A stretch of 64,000 nucleotides of DNA, taken from Wyeomyia smithii (Eukaryota > Arthropoda > Insecta > Diptera > Culicidae). Positions 31,710 to 43,094 of this stretch are shown piece after piece. A model generated the notes under the pieces. It saw only the letters and a program-made list of their open reading frames with translations, had not been told where the DNA came from and made no database searches. Within the stretch, counting starts at the first letter, position 1. Every line of letters begins with the position of its first letter. The stretch covers positions 233,432,380 to 233,496,379 of the forward strand of contig NC_073695.1 of the NCBI RefSeq assembly GCF_029784165.1. The letters run 5' to 3'. The translations under genes and the position numbers were made by a program.

Positions 31710-33766
31710 CTACCATCGCACGCGCTCAGCTGTTGTCATTTAATTTGAGGAAGAGCCGATACATTTAACGTCACTTGAGAACAGAGTAAATATTAGTTAA
31801 TTACGAATAGTACATTTTCCTTATCACATTGCCGCTGGGTTGCCGTCTCGAAAGTACCTACGTACGATGTGGTACGATTGTGCCAGAGCTGCGTCATGCC
31901 AGTTTTTGAACGCTGATAATGAATTAGTGTCATATTCACAAAATGATCAAGACATAAATCTCGCGTAATTTTCCAAAGGGACCTAAGTAACAATGACAGA
32001 TTCTCTCCTCTCTCACTTTGTTTCGTTAATTACGTCGTCTTTATATATATTTTTTAAGCTTTCTTCCCCTTAATCGAGAGATAGTAATACTGTCTTGCTT
32101 ACTATGCATTGAGTGTTATGAAATATGGAAAAAATAACATAATTATCGATCAAAGAGAAAGTAAACAAAAAGAGTCTCTCAATGTTAGATAGGTCGCTTT
32201 GAAAAATTACGCGAGAAATGATAAAATTACAAATCAATTCTTAAAATTTAACAGAACGCAAGTGACTTAAAGTTGTGGCCTTGCTTCATCGAACTTGTAA
32301 CACTGTCTATACGGTCTATACTAACAATAACGATGTTTTGCGTGTTGCATACTTGTTTACGATAAGTCACTCCGTCGTCAGCTGTTTTTACTACGAGATA
32401 ATTCAGCGCCTACTACTAAATGATGACGAAGCATTTGCCTATACATTTATGTATTTACTTACCCCTGCGATGTCGTGTGCCGTATTTACTGTTATGACGA
32501 TGTGAATCACAGTGGCGGTAGGGTGATCTGGTGTATTGTATTTACCTATTTGTTTATATCATTAACCACATGGTCATTAAAAAAAGCAGTTTCACACATT
32601 TTCCCATTTACGCGCCGGGTAAGTAACCTGAATTGCTGTGCTCCTCGAAGCTGAATGCCTTTTCCTGATCAATGAAAAATCGGAAGACATCTGACATCAG
32701 TCGAGAATTGAAAAATTAAAGTCTTTTGTTGAAAACCACTGTCAATAGGTGACATTAAAAATTAATTGCAGTTTGAATATTTTCTACCCATTTTCCTACT
32801 CTCCTTAACAAAGATTTCGGTGATTTTTCGAGGCTAGTCAAATGTCTGCCCAGAAATTCCTGCCAAGCCAATATGTTCATTGTACCTTTATTGATAGGTG
32901 TATAATCAATGAGAGGCCCCGAAAAAAATGTTTCAACTATGGCTATTGAATTTACAATTCAAAAGAGTGCTCACACCTACATTTAACGAGAATATATTCG
33001 TACGCTGATAACATTTTGTTTATAATTGAAAACCAATAATTGACCTGAGTGCCATATTCAAAAGTGACCAGTTGATTATAAAATATTAGATATGCTGGCG
33101 CCGTGAAACATTACATTGTGTTGTGCGGTGTCAAATAAATGTTGTATTAACAAAAAAAAATACGATTAAAACCGTTTCATTTACTTTTTTCTTCGTGAAT
33201 TTTTAGGAGAAACACGAAGTAAATTCTGTAAATTAAACGTAATTACTGAGGCCCATCCAGCACTGCTGGGCATCAATGGGTTAAGTGGTTATCAACACAC
33301 GTCATATATGCTCTCCAAGTGATGCGATGGCACGTGTGCTCCTATAGATAGTTTACCAGCTGCAAAATAGTCACTGAAAATCCCCTGCTGGTCGAGTATT
33401 TAGTATATAAAAATGTCACCTGTTTTAGCACTCTTTAATTAGGTCATTCGCGACGTCTGAATTTAGACTATCTACAATCGAAAACATATCATTTGAATGC
33501 AAAAAATCTTTTCGGAAAAAAACAATGAAAAAACAGTAATTATTGATCAAATTGTATTAAATTTAAGGTCAAAATTACAATACTCTAAGATATACAGTCG
33601 AAAAAATTACAAGAACGATAAAAAAATGGCAGTAAACATTTCCTAAAATGCGCTGTTCTGAGTTATAATGACAAATTTCTATTATGTACAACTAAAACAT
33701 GGATTCGCCGTAAAGAGATGAAATAAAAACCTAAAAAAAATCTCATAAAATCGCCTGTTCGTTGTT
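31710..33766. other. Long AT-rich intergenic region, no supported gene
   Basis: No conserved coding frame, tRNA or repeat terminus was recognised. A TATATAAAA box occurs at about 33403. The region ends at the stop codon of bora, so its right edge contains the bora 3' UTR; no AATAAA was found on the minus strand close to the stop. Confidence 0.45.
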
Positions 33767-35761
33767 TTACAGTCTTATGCTGCAACCAGCGAGGTGTTGT
33801 CCGTTGGACGTCGCAGCCTTGCTGCCCATTCGGTGGGGCGTCCATCCGCTACAGCACTCGGATTGCATCGAAACATCAGTCTCAAGATAATCGACAGTCT
33901 CTTGGCTTCCATGCGTTGTTTCATCCTCGTTAAATCCACTATCCATGCGATACATAGCACCACGCTTTCCATTTCGTTCCAATTTGACGCTATTAACTTG
34001 GAGCGCGTTTTCCTTACCCAAAGTGATGGCACTGAAACTTCGTTGCTGTACTGCGCGCGACGGCAATTGATTTTCGCTGGGATCCTGGTTCTCTGGGTGA
34101 CAATCTTCGTCCGAAAAAAGCAGAAACGAACGCGACAAATTTTTCCGATTGCAACGTTTTTCTCTGCTGGTACTCCGCACAGGAGTAGCGGTAAGCTGGG
34201 ACACCGATGATGACGACTGGGACGAACCAAACATTTTGTCCTCGTAAGATAACTCTTCCTCGGTAAATTCGGCCGATAAATCGACTCGTCTATCGCCTGA
34301 AAAGTAAAATTGGTTTATTTACAGTCCTTACTGAACAAAAGACTAGTCGACGACAAATAGTTTAGAAAATTAAAATCAAAAACTACACAAGCAAAAACCT
34401 ATGGTTTATTCATTTAATAGATAACATAAGATTCAAGATAATTACCGCGCAAACTTTCGCTTAGATCAACCGACATGTGATGACTTGTGCCACTAGAGTT
34501 CACCCGGCGCAGGATACCGTCTGTTTTCGGCCTCTCAGGCGTGCTTCGGTAAATAGCATCATGATCTAACTCCGATCTGGCCAATTCGGTTGAATTCTTC
34601 GCGGGTCCCTTCTGCGGGGATGGCGACGCTGAGCTCTTGGAAATCGGTGATAACGCACCGAATGACTCGTCTCTCTGTGTGGCTGAGCCGACACCAGGTT
34701 CCACAACCGGACTGATAGAGATGTCCCCCGGCTCGATGTGAATTTCTTGAGATCCAAAGCATCGTGAGCGTTTTAAGTTTTGCACAGCCTCCCGGTCTAG
34801 CTCGGGGGTAACGGGAGCGGGGCTCAAAGACCTCAGGTCCAGTTGGTCAAGGGAATCATCCTTCTCTGATCCAGAACTAGAAACACCATGCATACAGTTG
34901 AACAGTTTGCGTCTCAATGAAGCATCTCTTGCGTCATGATCGATGCTGGACGTGGATTCATCCACCGTTTCATGAGCCTGTTGTTGGTCCTACAATACAG
35001 ATTCGAAGTATAATTTAACCGATGAGAGGTAGCAAATTGTATCTTACGTCGTGGAACGTGCAGAAGCGGGCCAGAAGCTCTTCTATTTCTTTGGGCAAAT
35101 TAGGTGGGAAGGTCAGCACAGTTTGAGCGATTCCATCTCGCTTTCGTTTGGAATTGCGACAGTCTATGAAACTAACGCTAGAGGAGCTTTCACTTTTCAA
35201 AATTATTTTTTGCTTACGTAACTGGCAGTCTACTGGACTAGGAACTGAAAAGCGGAGTGAACGACCGTTATTTTTAAGGGTTTTAAAGAAGCCAGGTAAT
35301 TACTTACCTATATTATGGTCTTTAAAGTATGTGCTGATTGCCGCCTGTGCCTTGGCTTCTAGAATTGGGTCGGGTGTGTCCATAAATTGCGTTTCGTGTG
35401 GTTCTACGTTTGCCGGTCCTAAGTATGACACTTCGTCGATTGTCCATTCGAATTGCTGGGAGCTTCCGTTCTGGGGTGTACTTGGACGATTGAATAGCGA
35501 GGGGCTGCATATTAACGGAAGATGCAGTCGGTCCGTTAGATGAGCCTCGAACGGATTTATCACCTTGCCGTTTATCAACCGCGACGGTGGAGTTTGAATG
35601 ACCGGCAGCAAGTTGAAACGGCTATTATTTGCTGCCGCCGAGCGGGATAATGAGTTGGGCGTATACACAGCAACCGAAGGAGAACCGGTGGTGGCATTGC
35701 GAGCCGCGTTGAAGGCATTTTGGAATATTTTACGCGGGGTCAAAAATTTGTCTTCGTCCAT
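33767..35761 (-). CDS. bora: Protein aurora borealis (Bora), four coding exons
   Basis: Bora binds and activates Aurora-A, and with it Polo kinase, at entry to mitosis; in flies it leaves the nucleus at that time. Coding exons (minus): 35761-35308, 35244-35048, 34989-34446 and 34296-33767, with GT-AG introns of 63, 58 and 149 bp. Phases join cleanly to a 574-residue protein starting at ATG 35761. The conserved N-terminal Bora core is clear: NPFEAHLTDRLHLPLICSPS (residues 69-88), then FEWTIDEVS (104-112), PHETQF (121-126) and DPILEAKAQAAISTYFKDHN (131-150). The spliced IVPSP follows. The remainder is disordered and serine-rich with many S/T-P sites (SLSPAPVTPE, ALSPISK, RSTPERP), likely Cdk/Polo targets. 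The C-terminal MDSGFNEDE resembles the conserved region of the family. Only the length and the absence of a nearby polyadenylation signal leave doubt. Confidence 0.93.
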
Positions 35762-36752
35762 TATGACCGTTGAACACAGAAATTTAAGCTTCCTAACTTA
35801 CAATAAATTAAACGGTTAAAAACTCGTAATCACAGCCTATTCATTTGCAATTAATAATTTATTCACTATCTAAAACATTACAATATATCGTTCGTTCGTT
35901 GGCTACCCGGGAACTGTGCCGTCGGTTGTGATTTGAAATCGACTGTAACAGAAATCCGTTTGATCGCCCTTCAGAACGGATTTTCCCGGCCTTTAAATGG
36001 TTCAAAAGTGGCGGAGCAAGAACGCGAACAAGAAGAAGCACTACCTGTGTTTTGACGTTTGTTGATCGATGAAACGGTATTTTAAAAATGATCGACTAAA
36101 CAGAGCAGGGTTGGCTACTCGCGCTTTGTTGCTAACCAAACATGTGAAAAGGGTCCAAGCGAGAAATGTGAAATGAGTTCACGTTTCCAGAGTCTAAGTT
36201 TATCATATAATGTCGTGCAAAGTTGAAACCAAAGGAATCATTTTGACGTCAACAAGTGTACCAACAAGCAACGGAACAGACCGATGTCATGGCAACTGTT
36301 TCCTGAAGCTGCCGCCGATGATGATGACGCTAGTGTTGAAAATATGATCATAAGCTCCGTTCATTGTGCCGCATGTGTTACTGTACAGATTTTTTTCGTG
36401 CTTCTAACTATATTGAATTTAGGGCTATCCAGAACGTGTTGAAACATGTTTGAACATGACCATTTGTGTCCTGCACAAAATCCATAGAACGTTTAAAACA
36501 AAACAGTCGTTCTTCGCTTTTTGCATTCCTACACACCACTTGCAGCAACAGTTGATCTCGCATGGACGGAGCTTATTCGGCTGTTTCGCAAGCGCTGACA
36601 GCCTTTTGACGGATAATCGAGCCAGAGAGCCAGAGAAAAACGGCTTCAAGCAAAATGTATGGGAATGACGTTCGTGACAGGGATGTGAATGTGAATAAAC
36701 AAAGTGATAATGTTAAAAGTGGATGAAAAGTGTTGTTATTGAGCGTGAAATA
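35762..36752. other. Upstream region of bora and intergenic DNA
   Basis: The bora promoter should lie just above 35761. No canonical TATA was placed with confidence. No other gene was seen. Confidence 0.4.
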
Positions 36753-36930
36753 GAATATGAAGACCTTCTAGTTGGTCTCGAGGTACGATGCTGGTCTAAC
36801 AAGCCAGTTGTCGTGGGTTCGAGTCTCGACTCGGGAGGTACTGTTGGGGTCACTGCGAAGTCTGTGAATAAGAAACAGAAGGTCGAGTTCCGAATCGGAA
36901 TGTAGCAACAAGGCTTTGCTTTATAGAATA
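36753..36930 (+). repeat. tRNA-derived SINE (Feilai-like), internally shortened
   Basis: The head has an A-box-like TAGTTGGTCTCGAGG and a B-box-like GGGTTCGAGTCTC. An anticodon-arm-like CTGGT CTAACAA GCCAG forms a 5-bp stem with a seven-base loop. It is followed by ACTCGGGAGG and a tail GAAGGTCGAGTTCCGAATCG..TAGCAACAAGGCTTTGCTTT. That tail is shared with 6885-6965. From recall, full mosquito copies have additional sequence between head and tail that is missing here. The RNA polymerase III head makes it a SINE rather than a functional tRNA: acceptor and T stems do not pair. Confidence 0.85.
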
Positions 36931-37342
36931 TGAGTTTTTCCGAAGTTTCAACCATGATGAGTAGAACATGGTGTAACGGTTTGATCAAAAATTAGGCGCG
37001 GGGTGAGGTAGTGTTTTTTCAGCTACAAACCCACTCTTGCACTTTTTTCAATTCGGTTCGATCCCTAAATTTTCCCGTTTATTTTTTTTTATTTATTTTA
37101 GTGGGGTTGTTCTTGAACATTTTGCATGGTTCAGTTCAGCATTTCATTCAGCTATTTGACTCTTAGAGCCCAAGATCATCACAGAAAAATTATTTTTCTC
37201 ATAATTTTCAGATAAATTCCTTCAAAACACAAATAAAAAAAATTGATCAAAAACCGAGACTTTCATTGCAAAGCAGGATTTATGACGAAAATTTACATGA
37301 AAGATCCTTGATATTCAATGGGGGGGCTGAGATATTGGCAGT

Positions 37343-37715
37343 TTCGTGATTTCTGGATTTTGGCAACACTAATGTTGCCAGATTTATTGTTTTCCTTGCG
37401 AAATACATGAAGTCAAACTGACGTAGGCAGAGTTGTCAAAAGGGTAGGTAACTTATTACGATTTTTTCATTACAGCGTCCGCCATTATGGTGCGTGAAAA
37501 GCTGGATATTCAGCTTTCTACGCACCATAATGGCGGTCGCTCTAATGCGTGTTCTTAATATGCGAACCTCTGCTTATGTCAGTTTTATGATTTCTGAAGA
37601 ATTTGCAAATGTTGCCAGATATATTTTTCTTAAGATAAAATACGTGGGTAATTTATTACGAACTTTTCATTAAGGCGTCCGGCTATTATGGCGCGTGGAA
37701 AGCTGGATTTATTTT
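37343..37715 (+). repeat. Direct repeats with a strong hairpin
   Basis: The unit TGATTTCTG..ATGTTGCCAGAT..GGTAA(C/T)TTATTACGA..GCGTCCG(G/C)C..AAGCTGGAT occurs at 37348-37508 and again at 37590-37715. In the first unit the end is also inverted: 37475-37504 pairs with 37511-37540 at 27 of 30 positions around a 6-base loop. It is probably a MITE remnant. Confidence 0.7.
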
Positions 37716-37756
37716 TATTTTTTTTGTCACTTTGGAACAGGAAGAGGATCGTTCTA

Positions 37757-38274
37757 AAATCTTTTGCATGCTTGTGGGATAAAAAACAAAGAATTTTTCA
37801 CATTAATTCCACATTCATTTGGTGAATTTTCCGAAGAAGAAAAAGAACAGCTTTTTCGTTCATTGTTGAAAATAATTAAAGACTTCATCAAGGGAGGGCG
37901 CAGCGACCTTGTTGACAGTCATATTCAGGGAGCTGTGTGTCTTGTTATTGCTCTTCTTAGATCACAGTCAGGTTCAATTATCGTTCTTTGCAAATCGACC
38001 GAAGAACGGTATATACGCCAAAAGTTTGCAACCATCAGCCATCCGGTAGCCAAATACGTTGGCTATCTAGCCTTTGTTAATCGCCTTATTTGTAGTGGGA
38101 CTACCAAAGACGATCAGTCTCAAGAGGCGTGATAAATGTTCCTCGAAGACACTGAACCGGAAACGTTCAAAATACAGGCTTGTTACGATATCCTCAAAGA
38201 TGAGCCCAAGTTCAAAGAACTGCAAGATTCGAAGAAATTGATTAAACGAAAACGGAAAACGAATCAATGCTATT
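37757..38274 (+). pseudogene. Unassigned ORF left of the 864-bp insertion
   Basis: An open frame from about 37757 reads FFTLIPHSFGEFSEEEKEQL, then KGGRSDLVDSHIQGAVCLVI, and stops at 38132. A second short frame (38136-38274) continues MFLEDTEPETFKIQACYDIL with a basic end. Composition looks protein-like (mixed charged and hydrophobic residues, few low-complexity runs), but no family is recognised. The paired frame at 39208-39579 beyond the insertion has a Cys-rich end, so both may be halves of one broken transposase or gene. Confidence 0.4.
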
Positions 38275-39210
38275 CAAAATGCATAAATATATTCTTGAAC
38301 AATATACTGATTGTTCAAGAAAATATTTATTAGGGTGGGGCAAAGTGATCGATTTTCCAGAACCAAGATTTTTTGGGGCCCCAAGCAACCCTAAACTTAC
38401 CTGAAGTCGATTGGTTTTGTCACCGCTTGGCGCATTGCATTTTAAATTTGTATGAAAATTTATATGGGAAACCCTACTTCTAGAGAGCTCAATAATGCTC
38501 TGAAAATGCACTACATTATGTTGAAGTATAGTATTTTAGATGCCTAACAACTTTTCAGAAGACACTGAAGAGCTAGAATGTTTCCAAGAAGAGCTATAGC
38601 TGTTCAAAGTTGAGTATGTCGAATTAAATTCAGAAAATCTTGTTTTCTGCCAACATTACCAACGTACCGGCGACAGTAGGATTCCCATCAGAAGTAACCT
38701 GTCGTAACGAGCTTATACACTCAACTGGATCAAGCAAACAAATTTAGGTCGACATTTCAAGCGTAGGTAGAATCTACAACATGATTTAGAGGTTACTTCT
38801 GATGAAAATCTGACTGACGCCGGTACACTGTCAGTGTTGGCAGAAAAAATGATTTGCAACCTCAATATCGACATAATCAACTTTGAACAGCTCTGGTATT
38901 TTTTTGGGACACTCTAGCTTTTTAGTGTGTTCGGCCGAGTTGTTGGGCATCAAAAAACCTACCATTTAAAGTTATAGAACCCATGGTTTGAGCCATTTTG
39001 AGCTCTTCAGAATGGAAAATGCAAAAAAGTTGGTTTTTCCACATAAATTTGAAATGCAATGCGCCAAGCGGAGACGAAACCAATCGACTTCCGATAAATT
39101 TAGGATTGTTTGGGGCCCCAAATAGAACAAAAAAAATTTGGTTCTGGCTTTCTTCTATCAATTTTCTTTTTCCATATAACGATTCTCCACCCTAATATTT
39201 ATGCATTTTG
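38275..39210. repeat. 64-bp palindrome split by the 864-bp DNA element
   Basis: Left of the element, CAAAATGCATAAATAT (38275-38290) precedes TTCTTGAACAAT (38292-38303). Right of the 6-base loop, ATTGTTCAAGAA (38310-38321) leads into the element. Beyond it, ATATTTATGCATTTTG (39195-39210) completes an almost perfect palindrome with 29-base arms and one mismatch. Confidence 0.8.
38331..39194. mobile_element. 864-bp non-autonomous DNA element with long inverted termini, 8-bp target duplication
   Basis: The ends start TAGGGTGG. The target duplication ATATTTAT (38323-38330 and 39195-39202) is perfect. The left ~130 bp and right ~150 bp are diverged inverted repeats sharing GGGGCCCCAA, AGTCGATTGGTTT and CGCTTGGCGCATTGCATTT. 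An 8-bp duplication fits hAT or P superfamilies. There is no transposase ORF. Confidence 0.85.
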
Positions 39211-39579
39211 TGTAGGATTGGAAAATATTTCACAAGGCTTCTTGCATCCAAATCTATGGTTCTCCACAATAACCATGGTAAAGAGGGAGTTTATATGCGT
39301 AAAAACTGTCGCATTTGTTATATATTGAGTGCTTTATATCATGATAAGTCTCATTGGAAACTGATAGCATGGTATCCTCGAACTGCTGGTGGGATTACAA
39401 ATGTCAGCGGTTTAAAAAAACATCACATCAAAGAACTTAAACAAAATCAACCGCCTTTTCGGTGTTATCGATGCGCAAACATCATTTGTCATCAACAACC
39501 ATTTTCGAATGATTCCACTCGGCATATGATGAATGGAGCAGTTGGACATTTCTCTGGGTCTGCCCATTCATCCGCCTGA
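39208..39579 (+). pseudogene. Unassigned Cys-rich ORF right of the 864-bp insertion
   Basis: A frame of about 120 codons with CRIC (C-x2-C) and, 54 residues later, CYRC (C-x2-C) followed by CH, a zinc-ribbon or cross-brace layout. A Cys-rich C-terminal domain of this type occurs in piggyBac-like transposases among others, but no catalytic block is visible, so the family is left open. It may belong to the same broken gene as 37757-38274. Confidence 0.4.
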
Positions 39580-39606
39580 AAAAAAAAATTTAGTTTATTA
39601 ATTATT

Positions 39607-39685
39607 TCTGGACTACTTCGTGATAAGGGCCAATCGTTGCCTTGTTTACATATCTAGTTTCGCCCTAATCACGAAGTAGTCCGGA
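39607..39685. repeat. 79-bp hairpin (24-bp arms)
   Basis: CTGGACTACTTCGTGATAAG with its flanks (39607-39630) is inverted at 39662-39685 with two mismatches. Part of the arm, CGCCCTTATCGCTAAGTATT followed by CCGGA, recurs near 41940, so this is a repeat family. Confidence 0.8.
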
Positions 39686-40054
39686 TTTATTTGCCCATCA
39701 TTGTTACCTTCATTCATTTTATTAGTGCTGCAACATTTTCTGCAGATTTTGGCCACAGACAGACGTCCAAGCAAGAACAATATTGATCTGAATTCTGTGT
39801 AAATTTTCAAAGAGAATTCCGTTATAAATCACTTGTACACTAGGGCCGCTTAGTGACCTTATCGCTACAATACAGTTTTTTTCGCTGGTGTACGAGGCTG
39901 GCGTCTATCTGGTTAGGAATTGCTACTACAAAAAACTTTACACAAGTTTGGAACTCAGCTCGGACGTCTGTTTGCGGTTTGGCTTTTGGTTGATGCGTCA
40001 GCTAAAAAAATGTTTATCGAAACTATAACTTCTAACGAGATTTTTTAAAATGTG

Positions 40055-40865
40055 ACGTGATTTTCTAAAATTTTGTGATTCGATTTCGATTTAAAAATGA
40101 AGAGTAAAAATCGCTCTAAATCGATACATTGACAGTTGGAACATGGGCAAGCAACATAAATAAGACTTACGTAAAATTCGGGAAGAAATCTTCCAAAAAA
40201 GTTGGTACAAAATGAACTACTCGAATGGTACCTCACTCTGAATAAAATCACTGTTTGAGCTGTTTTTGAAGGCAGTGTAGCTGCGCAGCCCTGCATAATA
40301 ACTTTTTGACAATTCCTTATGGAATTTTCTTTGGGGCTCGATAAGGCCGAGGAAAAGAAAATTCATTTTGTTCATTATTTGTCGAGCAGTTGGACAGGAC
40401 GAGGTACGAAGTACTATGGGGCAACGTGTACCAGAAAAAAACGCCAACGTTTTTTGGCAGTTGGATTGTTTAGCTATTCACGGATTTTTGATTTTTATAT
40501 ATTGTACATTTAAATAAAAATTATCAAAATGTCGCCGATAAACTGGCAGTCAGGCTCACTTCCGATGTTTATTTTTGGTGTTCTCGCAACACTGCAACCA
40601 TCTCAGCCGCCACTGCGCTGTCAGTCCGGTTTATAAAAACAAATACATTGAAATATAAAAGTTGTTCTATGTGTTTGTAAAGTCGGAAGAAAGTTCGGAA
40701 GTCGGAAGTCTGACTTCCGAACTTTAATTTAGTGCTGGCGCCACAATATCAGCTTAAAGAGTGTAATTTTCTGAGCAAAACGTGATTTTTGAAAATTTTA
40801 TATCATTGCCCTTTGATTTTTAAACGAAGAAATAAAAATCGCTCTAAATCGCTACAATGACAGTT
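40055..40865 (+). repeat. Direct repeat pair (about 83 and 86 bp) plus small hairpin
   Basis: ACGTGATTTT..AAAATTTT..TAAAAATCGCTCTAAATCG..GACAGTT occurs at 40055-40137 and 40780-40865. Between them, AAAGTTCGGAAGTC (40690-40703) is perfectly inverted at 40712-40725. The class is unknown. Confidence 0.7.
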
Positions 40866-41162
40866 CGTCCCCTTAATACTAGAACTAGATAACTCGAAAT
40901 TTGTCGATTTTGAGTTAAGTATGCCATCATATTCATCGCGTCGAGCTCTATAACATATCCAAAACTCGTTGAACCACGATTACAAGAAAAAGTGTTATTC
41001 GTCAATTAAAAAACTAGATAACTCAACATAAATCAAGTGTGTTTTGTGATAAAATCAAATGACACGGCTTTTTGTTGATATTTTTGTAGCTATAACTGGC
41101 CTGAAATGAGATGGATGATATAAAACCCAGTTCTGTGCGCGCATTTTGTTCACAATTAGTTA

Positions 41163-41932
41163 CACGGTGAGAGAGGAAACCCCATTAATGGGTACTTTTT
41201 CAACCATTTCGCCAAAAAGTGAGCCAACCAATTAAGTGGGTAAACTCGATTTACCCATTAACGGGTATACCGATTAAACGTCAAAAACTGGGTACAATTT
41301 CACTCAGTTTGAGAAATGAATTTTCTCAAGGAAATGGGTGAAATTTTACCCATTATTAATTATACGGAAATTTTGTGATTATCACTCGAAAAAAAGAAAA
41401 GAAGTCAAAGTAAATCAATTATTTTCAATAATTTGCAAAAATGACGCTTATTTACAAATACAGGAGTTTTTTTTTATCTATTATCATTAATTGTCAGAAT
41501 CGCTATTCTCTGCAACAAAGCCAATACCATACGGATAGTGAACATTCTAGACCAAATACCTATAAGAATATCTCACATTGTAAAATTCAATACTTGATAT
41601 AACATACTGTTTACCTTGCAACTTCTTAAACGGTGCAGTATCGAATCTCTTTCAAAGTCCTTCCATGGCAATTGTTGACAAATAATAAACAAAACAGATC
41701 GTAGAAGTAACGCGTGCGAACGAATCGACAGAGCAAACTGAAACGACGCTTGAAGTATTTTTTCACCCATTAATGGGTAAACAAATGACCCATTTTTTTT
41801 CTAAGAACATGTCTAATGCGTACAATTTTACCCATTTCACATTTTTAAATTTACCCTTTTTTTGACAGCCGCATATGACAGAAAATAATGGGTACAACAA
41901 TACCCATTGATGGGTTTTCGACTCTTACCGTG
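41163..41932. mobile_element. MITE with CACGGTRAGAG ends, TA target, AATGGGTA repeats
   Basis: Ends CACGGTGAGAG and, inverted, CACGGTAAGAG are flanked by TA (41161-41162 and 41933-41934). The interior is full of CCCATTAATGGGT-type palindromic words, at least six occurrences. 770 bp, no ORF. Confidence 0.8.
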
Positions 41933-42035
41933 TAGATCCGCCCTTATCGCTAAGTATTCCGGATATTTTTTTTTCGAGCACTGCGTGAATTTTGATTCGA
42001 ATTCTAGCAGATTAGGCGTTTTCGTTTTTTCAATA

Positions 42036-42050
42036 TCTGGCATCTCTGCT
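42036..42050. repeat. Solo end of the 16.4-kb hAT-like family
   Basis: ATATCTGGCATCTCTG is the right terminus of the element at 16372-17162; no matching left end was found nearby. Confidence 0.55.
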
Positions 42051-42128
42051 CAAACTTTTTTTGTTTTTGTTCTAACGGTTTTTTCCAAGAGCAGAACAAT
42101 CGAAGCACGACGGCAACAGAAGTGAAAA

Positions 42129-42488
42129 ATGAGAAGATCAAAACCAAAAAGATTAAAAGTCGATTTAGCCGAAAGGCTAGTTAAAGCAGCGCAAGCAGAC
42201 AGGAGCTGTATTTGCCATCGAAAGCCAACAAACGTCGTTTGTCGTATGTGCAACTTTAGTACCTTCGGAAGGGTACAAAGAGTTTGCCCATCTCATCCAA
42301 ACGTACGTAATTGAATTTATTGCATTTGATTTACGGTAATTTCGCTTGCCATTTGTATGTTTACACAGGTTCTCTATTTAATGGATTTCACGCAATGTCC
42401 GAAATGCACGCAAAACGTCTGTTTTCTTATGGAAGTCAACTCTACACCCGGTTCAGCCAATGCCATGAACAAGGGAATTCAAACATAA
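42129..42488 (+). CDS. Small conserved cysteine-rich protein (CG13380-like), two exons
   Basis: ATG 42129; exons 42129-42302 and 42369-42488 join (AAC to GTT across a GT-AG intron of 66 bp) to give 97 residues. The basic N-terminus is followed by four cysteine pairs: C-x-C (CIC), C-x2-C (CRMC), CPSH and C-x2-C (CPKC), i.e. paired zinc-ligand-like motifs. The conserved core reads CRMCNFSTFGRVQRVCPSHP followed by YLMDFTQCPKC. I recall this as an uncharacterised insect family including Drosophila CG13380, so the assignment is from memory. No function is known. It is convergent with mRpL23, with only 88 bp between the stop codons. Confidence 0.8.
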
Positions 42489-42576
42489 CATTTTCAAAGA
42501 AAACTGGTTTATTAAATTTATGCAGCGCATAAAATACATTATCTTTTATTAAATCATACTATTAAATCAGTTAATT

Positions 42577-43094
42577 TTATATTGAAAACCAACCGGGAGT
42601 GCCAGGCCTATGCTTGTTTTTCTCTAGATATTTTTTGTGGTTCTTTTTGGCTTCGTCCAAAGATTTTTTGTCGTCCTCCAGTTGCTTTTTACTTTCCTCG
42701 GGAAACAGGTTGGGGAATTCGAATTTTACATCCTTAGGCTAAAATTATGAAAAATTTCGGAATAGATATATTTGTTGAACCTAATACATTGATACCGTAC
42801 CAGTGTTACATAGGCTAGCTTGGTGTCTTCATATTTGGTAACATAACCCATCACCTGGTCCCGCTTTGTTTTCCCCAGTGCTATCCGCGTTCGAACGTCC
42901 ACAACGGGAACGTTGTAGATCTTCTGCAGGTAGTTTTTTATGTCGTACTTTGTCATTTCCATGGAACAAGCAAATTGTACGACGTTCGGCGGCTGCTCAT
43001 GTTCTGATCGAATAAGCTTGAGCCAAAAGTTTGGCAGAAACACTCGCAGCTGTGGGTTACCTCGCTGATAAATCGGATACCACCGGGTGGACAT
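42577..43094 (-). CDS. mRpL23: Mitochondrial ribosomal protein L23 (uL23m), two exons
   Basis: Component of the mitochondrial large ribosomal subunit, near the polypeptide exit tunnel. ATG 43094; exon 1 43094-42801 (98 codons), intron 62 bp, exon 2 42738-42577 (53 codons plus stop), giving 151 residues. The N-terminus MSTRWYPIYQRGNPQLRVFL and the following FACSMEMTKYDIKNYLQKIY and VRTRIALGKTKRDQVMGYV match insect L23. The basic, lysine-rich tail ends HRPGTPGWFSI. The N-terminus is positively charged, as expected for import. An AATAAA lies 27 nt past the stop (minus strand, 42550-42545). Upstream in-frame codons lack a further ATG, so the start is firm. Confidence 0.93.

Noticed and set aside
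36753..36830. Possible tRNA-Val gene
   Set aside because: A/B boxes and an anticodon-like arm exist, but acceptor and T stems do not pair and the sequence continues into a SINE tail.
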